Assembly: GCA_028278425.1 (NCBI GenBank)
Contig: JANQEJ010000345.1
Coordinates: 25,755-89,754, forward strand
Length of the DNA: 64,000 nt
Reading direction: 5' to 3'
Origin: Planctomycetota bacterium
GTDB lineage: Bacteria > Planctomycetota > UBA1135 > GCA-002686595
Positions within the stretch are counted from its first letter, which is position 1. Each line of letters opens with the position of its first letter. The position numbers and the translations under genes were made by a program. Shown piece by piece: positions 56,830 through 64,000 of the stretch. Under the pieces are notes generated by a model, which was not told the origin of the DNA, ran no database searches, and saw only the letters and a list, made by a program, of their open reading frames with translations.

Positions 56830-57026
56830 ACCGCGGACTCGGACGGGCACGACAGCGCGGGCGGGGGGGCAGCTCTCGCGAGGTCTTGATGGCGGAACGA
56901 ACGCGTGCGAAACTGGGGTGGACCCTAGCTTTGCCCGGCTGGGAATGAGTTGGAACGCTTGAGGGAAGCGCATCAGCGGCCACGGACGCTTCGCACGACG
57001 CGGAAGCGTCTCGACGGAGGGAGCCG

Positions 57027-57773
57027 ATGAACCCCGCCTCGAACGGCGGTGCGCGGGACGCCCACCAGGCCTGGTACGCCGCGCTCGGCCGCGCGGGGTC
57101 CAAGCCACCGGTCGATCCGCTGACCGAGGAGGACGCCTGGGAGGAGTTTCTCGGGGCCCCGTCCGAGCCGGTCGAGGAGAAAGACCCCGAGCCGTCGCTG
57201 AACGACGGCGAGACCGCCGTCCTCCTGAACATGGCCCAGCGCGGGAGCAAGCGCGCGCTCTCGGTCCTGCTCGAGCGCTACCACCCGCGCATCCTGCGGA
57301 TGGTGCGCCGTAAGCTCGGTCGCTCGCTGCGGAGCCGGCTCGACTCGGGCGACATCGCGCAGGACGTCGTCGCCGAGGCGCTCCGCTCGCTCGGCGAGTT
57401 CAAGCCGCGGAACGACCGCTCGTTCCACCCCTGGCTGCGCGCCATCGTCGAGAACCGGATCCGCAACTTGAGCCGCAGCCAGGTGCGCTCGCCGATGGAC
57501 GCTGTGGATTCGACCCTGTTGGCCGGGATCAAGGACGAGCACGAGGAAGAGGAAGTACACGACGAGGAGGAGAAGCGCCGCTTCCTCGCCGAGGGCATCG
57601 AGAGTCTCGGCGGCGACCAGACCAAGGTGCTTCAGCTCCGGTACCAGGAAGGGCTCTCGTACCGCGAGATCGCCCAGCGCATGGAGCGCAGCGAGGCCGC
57701 GGTGTCGATGCTGCTCTCGCGGGCGCGCCTCAGGCTGGCGAGCTTGCTGCGAAGCCGTCGCGAGGGTGCGTAG
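57027..57773 (+). CDS. ECF-type sigma factor, paralogue of 56080-56829
   Basis: 248 residues; GGAGGGAG 3-4 nt before the ATG. N-terminal extension HQAWYAALGRAGSKPPVDPLTEEDAWEEF parallels the upstream paralogue. Region 2: LLERYHPRILRMVRRKLGRSLRSRLDSGDIAQDVVAEALRSLGEF. Region 4: LQLRYQEGLSYREIAQRMERSEAAVSMLLSRARLRLASLL. An acidic stretch (DEHEEEEVHDEEEK) lies between. 197 bp after the paralogue and convergent with the large kinase gene, 7 bp between stops. Confidence 0.88.
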   Translation: MNPASNGGARDAHQAWYAALGRAGSKPPVDPLTEEDAWEEFLGAPSEPVEEKDPEPSLNDGETAVLLNMAQRGSKRALSVLLERYHPRILRMVRRKLGRSLRSRLDSGDIAQDVVAEALRSLGEFKPRNDRSFHPWLRAIVENRIRNLSRSQVRSPMDAVDSTLLAGIKDEHEEEEVHDEEEKRRFLAEGIESLGGDQTKVLQLRYQEGLSYREIAQRMERSEAAVSMLLSRARLRLASLLRSRREGA

Positions 57774-57780
57774 GGAGCGC

Positions 57781-60246
57781 CTAGTTTCCCGGACTTAGAT
57801 AGCGGGCAGGCCGCAGGCCGATCGATCCACGGCGCGCTTGCCGAATGGCGCCGATCCTGGTCTCGAAGCCGAGGTAGGGGGCCGAGTTGGCCCAGGAACC
57901 GCCCCGTATGGCACGGAACTCCCGGCCGGCCAGGTCGACTCCCTCCGCGAGACTGCACCCGTCCCGGCACCACTCGTACACGTTGCCGTGCACGTCGTGG
58001 AAACCGAAGGCGTTCGCTGGAAAGGCGTCCACCGGCGAGTGCCAGGCGAAGTCGTCGTCGAGCTCGGGCCAGAAGCTGGACGCGTACACCGGGAAGCCCG
58101 CTTGCGCGAGCGTCTGGTCCGCAAGGTTAGCTTGGCCATCCAGCGTGTCCCGCTCGCCGGTCCAATACTCCGTGACCGCGCCCGCGCGGGCTGCGTACTC
58201 CCATTCGTCGGCGGTGGGGAGACCGAAACCGAGGCCGCGCAAGAGCACCGCGCAGTCGTCCCAGCTCACCTGCTCCACCGGATGCGTCAGATCGGTCGAC
58301 CGGCCGCCGAAGCTCGATCCGGGCACGAACTGGCTCGGGTTGTCGCCGGTGGCTCGAAGCCACTGCCCCTGCGTCATTTCGTACTTCGAGAGGAAGAACG
58401 GCGCGATCGCCACCTCCCGCAGCTCGCCCTCGTCGCCGTCGTCGAGCGAGCTCAGGCGAGCGCGCCCACCGGGCAACAGAACGAACACCAGCCCGCTCTC
58501 CCCGGTGATCTCGAGTCGCCCCGCCGGGTCGCGAGCGGGAGGCTCGCCGGTCTGCAGGTCGGCGAACTCCTCGAGACCGGTCCACCGATCCGGTCCCAGA
58601 GGCAGGAAGCCCGCCTGCGGTTCGATCGCAAGGCCGCCGTACGGCCCGTCCGGGTCGGCGATCGACGCGCAGGCCGTGTGCCACAGCGCGCGAGCGTCCG
58701 GTCCCGAGACCGAATGCTCGTCGATCGTCAGCGCCCGGTCGCGGCGCCGCTCGATGAGCGCGAACGCCTGCCCGAGGCCCGCCAGCGCGGCGCGGGAGCC
58801 CTCCCCCTCGTCGCGGCCCGCCCGCAGGAGCGCGCCGGCTTCGGCCAGCCAGTCCTCGAGTTGAGGCACCGTCTCGCCCGCGATCGGCCACAGCGTGTCC
58901 TTCTCCTCCATCAATCGGGTCAGGCGCTCGGCTCCCTCGCGACGCTGCTCCGCCGCTCGGACGGCCTGCCACGCGCCGAGCACGACGACGCCTGCGACGA
59001 TCGCGAGCGCCGCCGACGCCGCCCACGCGCGGTTGCGGCGGATCCACTTCTTGAGCTCGACCAGCGGACCCGTGGCGTAGGCCCGGACCACACGGTCCTC
59101 CTGGAAGGCCTGGAGCTCGTCCCTCACCTCGATCAGGCTCCCGTAGCGCCAGGATGGATCGCGAGCCATCGCCTTCTGGCAGATCGCGATCAGCTCGGGC
59201 GGGGCCGCGGGGGCCAGCTCCTCCACCGGCCGGGGCGGCTCCTGGTCGATGCGCTTCAAGAGCTCCTCGTGAGTGATCCTCTTGCCCTCGTTGTAGGGAG
59301 GAACGCCGGCGAGGAACTCGTAGAGAATGGCTCCGATCGAGTACACGTCGGTGCGCTTGTCGTCCGCGTCGGTGTCGCCCCGCGCGCGCTCGGGCGCCAT
59401 GTACTCCGGCGTACCGACGACCGTTCCGTCCCTGGTGAGGCTGGGCGGCGGGCCGGGCCAATCGGCTTCGGACCAGGGCTCGGTGACGAGCGTGGAGCCC
59501 GACGGGTCGCCGCGCAGGAACAGCCCGAGCGACGCCGCGGAATCGTGGTCGAGGGACTTCGCCAGCCCCCAGTCGAGCACGTACACCTCGCCGAACCTTC
59601 CCACCATCACGTTGCGGGGCTTGAGGTCGCGGTGGACCACGCTCTGGCTGTGCGCGAACGCGACCGCTTCGCAGACCTTGTGCAGCACACCCAGCACCTT
59701 GGCGCTGGTCCATTCGTCGCTGCCCTCGCGTCGAGCTTGGAAGATGTCGAGCAGCGTGGTCTGCCCGATCAGCTCCATCGTGAAGTAGATGTGCCCCTGG
59801 GAATCAATGCCGAGCTGGTGGACCGGAACGATTCCCGGGTGGCGGAGCTGGCTCGTGATCTGAGCCTCCTGCACGAAACGGGCGACCCGGCTCTCGCTGC
59901 CCGGAGGGACGCTCCCGTCGGCGTTGAGCCGCGCGTCCAGGCTGACCTTCATCGCCAGGCTTCGGTTGAGCTCGGTATCCCACACCTCGAACACCTGCGC
60001 CATGCCGCCGCGGCCGAGCTCGGACTCGATCCGGTAGGGACCGACCTGGCCGCGGCCGTGGTCGGGGAGCAGCTCGCTTAGGTCCATGTACTCGTCGAGC
60101 AGACGCCGGAACTCGTGCCGGCTCTCGCCGCTCGGACAGCGCGCCTCGTAGCGTTCGGGATCGGGGTCGCGGCCGGCTTCGTAGTCACAGACAAAGCTCG
60201 TGAGCAGCCGTTGGACGATCGTCTCGTCGACAGTTGCGTTCTTCAT
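57781..60246 (-). CDS. Ser/Thr protein kinase with transmembrane helix and FGE/sulfatase-modifying-factor-like domain
   Basis: 821 residues. A short N-terminal helical region precedes the kinase domain at about 68-385: GRGGMAQVFEVWD loop, SLAMKVSL lysine, VVHRDLKPRNVMV catalytic loop, LDWGLAK (DWG in place of DFG, common in Planctomycetota) and GTPEYMAPERARG. One transmembrane helix lies at about 407-427 (ASAALAIVAGVVVLGAW). Residues about 590-821 are an FGE-like fold (FFLSKYEMTQGQWLRATGDNPSQF, HPVEQVSWDDC, LPTADEWEYAARAG, FGFHDVHGNVYEWCRDG, AIRGGSWANS, GLRPARY). The catalytic Cys pair of true formylglycine enzymes is not seen, so the domain probably senses or binds. Confidence 0.92.
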   Translation of the reverse strand: MKNATVDETIVQRLLTSFVCDYEAGRDPDPERYEARCPSGESRHEFRRLLDEYMDLSELLPDHGRGQVGPYRIESELGRGGMAQVFEVWDTELNRSLAMKVSLDARLNADGSVPPGSESRVARFVQEAQITSQLRHPGIVPVHQLGIDSQGHIYFTMELIGQTTLLDIFQARREGSDEWTSAKVLGVLHKVCEAVAFAHSQSVVHRDLKPRNVMVGRFGEVYVLDWGLAKSLDHDSAASLGLFLRGDPSGSTLVTEPWSEADWPGPPPSLTRDGTVVGTPEYMAPERARGDTDADDKRTDVYSIGAILYEFLAGVPPYNEGKRITHEELLKRIDQEPPRPVEELAPAAPPELIAICQKAMARDPSWRYGSLIEVRDELQAFQEDRVVRAYATGPLVELKKWIRRNRAWAASAALAIVAGVVVLGAWQAVRAAEQRREGAERLTRLMEEKDTLWPIAGETVPQLEDWLAEAGALLRAGRDEGEGSRAALAGLGQAFALIERRRDRALTIDEHSVSGPDARALWHTACASIADPDGPYGGLAIEPQAGFLPLGPDRWTGLEEFADLQTGEPPARDPAGRLEITGESGLVFVLLPGGRARLSSLDDGDEGELREVAIAPFFLSKYEMTQGQWLRATGDNPSQFVPGSSFGGRSTDLTHPVEQVSWDDCAVLLRGLGFGLPTADEWEYAARAGAVTEYWTGERDTLDGQANLADQTLAQAGFPVYASSFWPELDDDFAWHSPVDAFPANAFGFHDVHGNVYEWCRDGCSLAEGVDLAGREFRAIRGGSWANSAPYLGFETRIGAIRQARRGSIGLRPARYLSPGN

Positions 60247-60497
60247 CCGGTGTCCCTCTCTCTTAAGCCTTCCCAGGTTAGCCCGGGTTACGCCTGCCGC
60301 CCTCTCGCTAGCCGACAGAACCCGCAGCGGACGATTCCAACGGGTTTTTTGCGCTTTCTCCGTGAGGGATCTCGCCGTCGGGATCTTTCCCCACGTTCGC
60401 CAACGGCGCGCTCACGCGAAGTCGTCACGACGGGCCTCGAGCCCGGTCACCGGCACACGCCAGGGCAAGGGGCGCCCTAGTCAATGGAGGAAGAACC

Positions 60498-62174
60498 ATG
60501 TTTGCCCAATTACGACCGGTCGGCGCCGCGGTAGCGCTGGCCGCTCTCTTGACCGCGGCTCAGCCGCAGGACCTCTGTCAGGCGGTTGCCGAGACGGTCT
60601 CGAAACCGGGAGACGTCGGCATGTCGCTCGCCGTCCTGGGAGATCTCGACGGCGATGGCACCACCGAGTGCATCGCCGGCTTGAGCGACGATCCCGGTGG
60701 GCTATGGCTGCTCTCGATCACCGCCCCGGACGGCGCGCTCGGACAGCAGTCGAAGGAGCTCCCAGCGGAAGACGTGCTGCCACCGGGCATGAGCTTGAGC
60801 GCGGAAGACCGATTCGGTGCGTCTGCGGCCTACCTGGGAAACGACGTGCTCGCGATCGGCGCACCGGGCGAAGACGGCGACGCCGGCGCGCTCTACCTGT
60901 TTCAGATCCTCGACCCGGTTCCCGCGACCTTCACCGTCGCGCTTCTCGCGCGCATCGCGGGCGGGGAGGGCGGATTCACCGGCGTGCTCGCGGCCGGTGA
61001 CGGTTTCGGTAGCGCGGTGGCCGCGGTGGACGACCTCGACGGCGATGGATTCGAGGACCTCGTCGTCGGGGCACCCGGTTGCGACGACGGCGGCACGGGC
61101 CGCGGCTCGGTCTGGGTGCTCTTCCTCGACGGAGCGGGCACGGTGATCGGCCAGCAGAAGATCAGCGCGACGCAGGGCGGCTCCGTGCCGGTGGAGGGAA
61201 GTTTCGGCGCGGCGGTGTGCAAGCTCGGGACCCTGCTCGATCCCGGCGCTACGGCAGACGACGACGTGCCCGACGTCGCCGTCGGCTCACCGGCCTACCC
61301 CGGCGGCGGCGCCGTGTGGAACCTCACCCTCCACGGAGACGGGACGGTCAAGGTGGAGCAGCGGATCGGCGCCTCCGCCGGTGGCTTCGGCGGCGCGCTC
61401 GAGCCCAACGCCGAGTTCGGAGCCTCGCTCTGCGCGATGCCTCCCGCGCCTTTGAACCCGAGCTGCGAGGTCATGCTCTTCGTCGGGACGCCCGGCGCCT
61501 GGGACTGGGCGCTCCGCGAAGGCGCGGTGTGGGCCCTCTGCCTGCAGAGCGACGGGACCGTCGCGGCGGAGTTCCGCCTGAGCTCTGGCCAGGGCGGCTT
61601 CGCCGGCTTCCTCAAGGAGGACGACCGCTTCGGCACGGCCTGCGCCCCCCTGATGGACTTGAACGGCGACGGCATGTGCGAGCTTCTCGTCGGAGCCCCC
61701 GGCACCGAAGCCGGAGCGACCGAGGGCGCCGTCTGGGTGGTGTTCCTCGGCGATCCCCCGAAGGCGCGGATCGTCCCCTACGGCTGCGGCGCGAACTTCG
61801 CCATCCTCGACGTCTCTCCGGGTGACGAGGCCTGGCTCGGCCAAACCGTCACGTTCACCCTCGACGTGGTTCCGGGCGCGCAGTTGGTTTCCATCGCCTC
61901 GTTGCTCTACGTGAGCTCCGCCCCCAGCCCCGAAGCGCCCTGCGGCACGCCGGGGTCCTACGGTGAGCTGCTCGTCGACATCAGCCCCGGCACGGGCTAC
62001 AGCAGGCTCGACGGCCCCTGGACCGGCTCGCCGGTCCTGATGCCCGAGGTGATACCGAACGATCCGGTGTTGATCGGCAGATCGATCTTCGTTCAGGGGT
62101 CGATCATCACTCCGAACGGAGCCGCCCTGAGCAACGGGCTGCGCCTCGTCCTCGCGCCGGTTCCTCCGGAATGA
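60498..62174 (+). CDS. Secreted FG-GAP-repeat protein
   Basis: 558 residues; GGAGG lies 7 nt before the ATG. Signal peptide about 1-24 (GAAVALAALLTAAQPQ). Six or seven FG-GAP blades with motifs such as GMSLAVLGDLDGDGTTECIAGL, FGASAAYLGNDVLAIGAPG, FGSAVAAVDDLDGDGFEDLVVGAPG, FGAAVCKLG, FGASLCAMP and FGTACAPLMDLNGDGMCELLVGAPG. These predict an integrin-like propeller binding calcium. The C-terminal 130 residues are a beta module (LGQTVTFTLDVVPGAQL, IGRSIFVQGSIITPNG). Extracellular; function unknown. Confidence 0.88.
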   Translation: MFAQLRPVGAAVALAALLTAAQPQDLCQAVAETVSKPGDVGMSLAVLGDLDGDGTTECIAGLSDDPGGLWLLSITAPDGALGQQSKELPAEDVLPPGMSLSAEDRFGASAAYLGNDVLAIGAPGEDGDAGALYLFQILDPVPATFTVALLARIAGGEGGFTGVLAAGDGFGSAVAAVDDLDGDGFEDLVVGAPGCDDGGTGRGSVWVLFLDGAGTVIGQQKISATQGGSVPVEGSFGAAVCKLGTLLDPGATADDDVPDVAVGSPAYPGGGAVWNLTLHGDGTVKVEQRIGASAGGFGGALEPNAEFGASLCAMPPAPLNPSCEVMLFVGTPGAWDWALREGAVWALCLQSDGTVAAEFRLSSGQGGFAGFLKEDDRFGTACAPLMDLNGDGMCELLVGAPGTEAGATEGAVWVVFLGDPPKARIVPYGCGANFAILDVSPGDEAWLGQTVTFTLDVVPGAQLVSIASLLYVSSAPSPEAPCGTPGSYGELLVDISPGTGYSRLDGPWTGSPVLMPEVIPNDPVLIGRSIFVQGSIITPNGAALSNGLRLVLAPVPPE

Positions 62175-62191
62175 CCTCCGAAGCCCCGGGC

Positions 62192-63400
62192 TCACGGTCC
62201 GGCTCGCAGCGGCGCTAGCGTGCGGCGTCGAGGTGCGGCGCTCGCCTCCTTCGCCCGGAGGAGCAGCGTCGCTCCCGCGAGCCAGATCAGGAGGTGCACG
62301 GTCGCCAGGCCGGCGCCGTCGGCGAACCGCGTCGGCGTCCACAAGGAGAAGCCGACGGCGAGAAACCCGCACGCGTAGCGCGCCGAGCGCTCGCGCAGGA
62401 AGGCGACCCCGAGCGCCACGAGGAGAAAGACCAGGAGGACGTTGTCGTAGACCCGGTGGTACGTCCAGAGGCGCGCAACGACGCACGCGACGGCGAAGGC
62501 GACGAGCGGCGGTCGGTCGACGAGCCTCCGGAGGATCCACCAACCGAGGCAACACGTTCCTCCCGCAAGAACCGCGACGGCGAGCGGCCCGCCGACTCCC
62601 GCCCGCGCGAGGAGCGAGAGCACGCCGGCGTCGGCCTCTTCGAGAATCGACGCGCCCCAGAGCATTTGCCGGAGGCATTCGACGGGGTCGGTTTCGATCC
62701 ACCACCAGACCAGGCACGACGATACGGTCCAATAGGCCGCCGCCGCTCCGAGCGCCGTCACCCGCCGCCGCGCGAGGAACGGCAGCAGGAACGGCGCCGC
62801 GACGTTCACCTTCAAGTTGGCCACGCCGACCAGGAAGCCGGAGCCCGCGCTCTTGCCGCGCTCCTCGAGCATCAACGCCGCAGCGAGCAACGCGACCACG
62901 ATCGTGCCCGTCTGCCCCACGCCCAGCGTCGTGCTGTGCGCGCCCAACGCGAGCGCGGACGCGGAGAGCAGCCACGCGCCTCGCCACCCGAACGGGCGAC
63001 CCTGCTTCCAGGCCCAGCGGCCGATCCCGCCGAGCGCCAGGAGGTTCAGCGCGGCATACGTCCAGCGCACCGCGGGCCATCCCGGGGCGAACAGGAGCGC
63101 TCCGGAGACGAAGGCCCACGGCGGATCCCCGACGATCCCGGGGGCTCCGAGGTCGGAGCGCGGCTCGACCCGGCGCTCGGTCACCGGCGGCTCGCGGCCC
63201 TCCTGCAACGTCCAGACGTGCGCTTGCACGTCGTAGGGGTTCTGTCGCTCGAAGACGTACCGCTGAGCCGACCAGCGCATCCGCAGGTCCCCCGCGCTGG
63301 GGTCGTCCATGGCCAGGTTCCAGAGCCCCCGCGCCAGGTAGACGGCCGCGAGCACCGTCAAGAGGCACGCGAGCGCCGCGATGGGCCAACCGCGCTGCAT
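62192..63400 (-). CDS. Membrane glycosyltransferase, GT87/DUF2029-like
   Basis: 402 residues from ATG 63400, with about nine or ten membrane segments. DUF2029-type features: an early RMRWSAQRYVFERQNPYDV periplasmic loop with the conserved NPYD, LGVGQTGTIVVALLAAALML, FLVGVANLKVNVAAPFLLPFLARRR, and WTYHRVYDNVLLVFLLVAL. Such proteins transfer sugars from polyprenyl-phosphate donors on the outer face of the membrane. 5 bp after the GT2 gene on the same strand, suggesting a shared cell-surface glycan pathway. Confidence 0.75.
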   Translation of the reverse strand: MQRGWPIAALACLLTVLAAVYLARGLWNLAMDDPSAGDLRMRWSAQRYVFERQNPYDVQAHVWTLQEGREPPVTERRVEPRSDLGAPGIVGDPPWAFVSGALLFAPGWPAVRWTYAALNLLALGGIGRWAWKQGRPFGWRGAWLLSASALALGAHSTTLGVGQTGTIVVALLAAALMLEERGKSAGSGFLVGVANLKVNVAAPFLLPFLARRRVTALGAAAAYWTVSSCLVWWWIETDPVECLRQMLWGASILEEADAGVLSLLARAGVGGPLAVAVLAGGTCCLGWWILRRLVDRPPLVAFAVACVVARLWTYHRVYDNVLLVFLLVALGVAFLRERSARYACGFLAVGFSLWTPTRFADGAGLATVHLLIWLAGATLLLRAKEASAAPRRRTLAPLRAGP

Positions 63401-63405
63401 CGCGT

Positions 63406-64000
63406 TCAGCCCGCGGGGCTCGGCACGCGCCGCTCCATGGCGGACGCGGAGTACCGCAGGTTCCGGTAGATCGCGACGAAGAGGATCCAGTGGCTCGCGA
63501 TCTGGAAGAGCGCGAGGAACACGCTGGCCGGCGAGGGATGCCCGTCCCAGTGCACGTAGCGCCATCCGAGCGCGAAGACGAGCAGCCCGACCAAAGCGAG
63601 CTGCGGAAGCACCGCCCAGAGCGGCAGTCCGTGGCGCACCGTCTTCGCGGTCGCCCGAAACGCGATGGGGCGGCGGAGGAGAGTCCTCAGCGCCGCCAGG
63701 GCGTACGCCGGCCACGCGCTGAAGAGCAACGAGCTCGCCCGCGGACGGAACGGACTGCGCGCCGACGACTCCAGCGACCACGCGCGGCGCGCGTAGCTGC
63801 AGGCGCCGAGGAAGCACACGAGGAAGGGCGCGCCCGCGAACAGCAAGCCCTCGACGTCCGCGAAGGGAACGATCAGGTCGAGCGCGACGAAGAGGACGCC
63901 GAGCGCGTACTGGATCGGGATCAGGTAGTACGTGCACCGCGTGAGATAGCAGAGCCGCTGGTGCGCCGTCAGCCCCCGGAACGACCGCCGCAGACGGCCG
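63406..64000 (-). CDS. C-terminal part of a membrane GT2 (cellulose-synthase-like) glycosyltransferase, 5' end cut by window edge
   Basis: The open frame enters from the right edge and closes at 63406, giving 197 codons with no start. It begins RLRRSFRGLTAHQRLCYLTRCTYYLIPIQYALGVLF, the RxxLT-QRL-YL segment that follows the QxxRW motif in cellulose-synthase-type enzymes. Four or five membrane helices follow (LIVPFADVEGLLFAGAPFLVCFLGAC, GLPLWAVLPQLALVGLLVFALGWRY, VFLALFQIASHWILFVAIY). The catalytic GT-A domain must lie outside the window. Probably a processive polysaccharide synthase. Confidence 0.7.
   Translation of the reverse strand, partial: GRLRRSFRGLTAHQRLCYLTRCTYYLIPIQYALGVLFVALDLIVPFADVEGLLFAGAPFLVCFLGACSYARRAWSLESSARSPFRPRASSLLFSAWPAYALAALRTLLRRPIAFRATAKTVRHGLPLWAVLPQLALVGLLVFALGWRYVHWDGHPSPASVFLALFQIASHWILFVAIYRNLRYSASAMERRVPSPAG

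Noticed and set aside
57781..58400. FGE-like domain as the maturation enzyme of the tandem sulfatase
   Set aside because: It is the C-terminal sensor part of a kinase, 38 kb away, and the catalytic Cys pair of formylglycine-generating enzymes is not seen.
60319..60350. AACCCG/CGGGTT stem followed by T6, looking like a plus-strand terminator
   Set aside because: No plus-strand gene lies upstream; it is in the divergent space between the kinase start and the FG-GAP gene. The 16-nt loop and 6-bp stem are weak.

Overview
The window is GC-rich bacterial chromosome with tightly packed genes on both strands. The content points to Planctomycetota, probably one of the deep lineages around Saltatorellus, Engelhardtia and Rohdeiramia (inference from protein families; no rRNA or other phylogenetic marker is present apart from a prolyl-tRNA synthetase). 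The clues are ECF sigma factors, one of them fused to a membrane anchor; two large Hanks-type kinases carrying TPR or FGE-like domains; many secreted beta-propeller, FG-GAP and pentapeptide proteins with similar C-terminal beta modules; and sulfatases. I saw no tRNA, rRNA, CRISPR array, insertion sequence or prophage.

Layout. 1-9.4 kb: a truncated sigma factor, then minus-strand genes for an exported methyltransferase, an M3 peptidase, a kinase-TPR protein, a phosphoesterase-zincin fusion and a secreted metzincin. 9.4-23.6 kb: an acetyltransferase, PQQ-type propellers, an SGNH hydrolase, an FG-GAP/ASPIC protein, a double sulfatase, a membrane protein, an anchored surface protein and an amidohydrolase. 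23.8-26.9 kb: an accessory-looking segment of lower GC with a radical SAM enzyme converging on a three-gene cassette (two paralogous membrane-anchored proteins and a DNA-methyltransferase-like protein). 27.3-39.0 kb: a serine hydrolase, the sigma-factor/TM/sensor fusion, a DUF1579 lipoprotein, a gamma-glutamyltransferase homologue, a secreted beta protein, an MBOAT/SGNH polysaccharide O-acylation operon headed by a pentapeptide protein, and a pseudopilin. 39.06-39.28 kb: a strong candidate structured RNA. 39.3-49.6 kb: a rhodanese, ProRS, tandem beta-helix paralogues, a PepSY-like lipoprotein, an MFS transporter, a probable selenoprotein thioredoxin, an M24 peptidase and a zinc-ribbon protein. 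49.7-55.0 kb: an SPFH protein, a 41-bp inverted repeat, an EamA transporter, and SGNH-archease-RtcB. 55.4-64.0 kb: three sigma-like genes facing a kinase-FGE protein, an FG-GAP protein and two membrane glycosyltransferases, the last cut by the window end.

Cross-cutting signals. Seven genes carry TANNNT exactly 6 nt before the start codon, which predicts leaderless transcripts. One gene has an in-frame TGA at the first Cys position of a CxxC motif, followed by a bacterial SECIS-like hairpin. A near-identical promoter plus signal-peptide start occurs three times within 4.4 kb, once with a destroyed start codon. Convergent gene pairs overlap or lie within a few bases of each other throughout, so most transcription termination must occur inside neighbouring genes.
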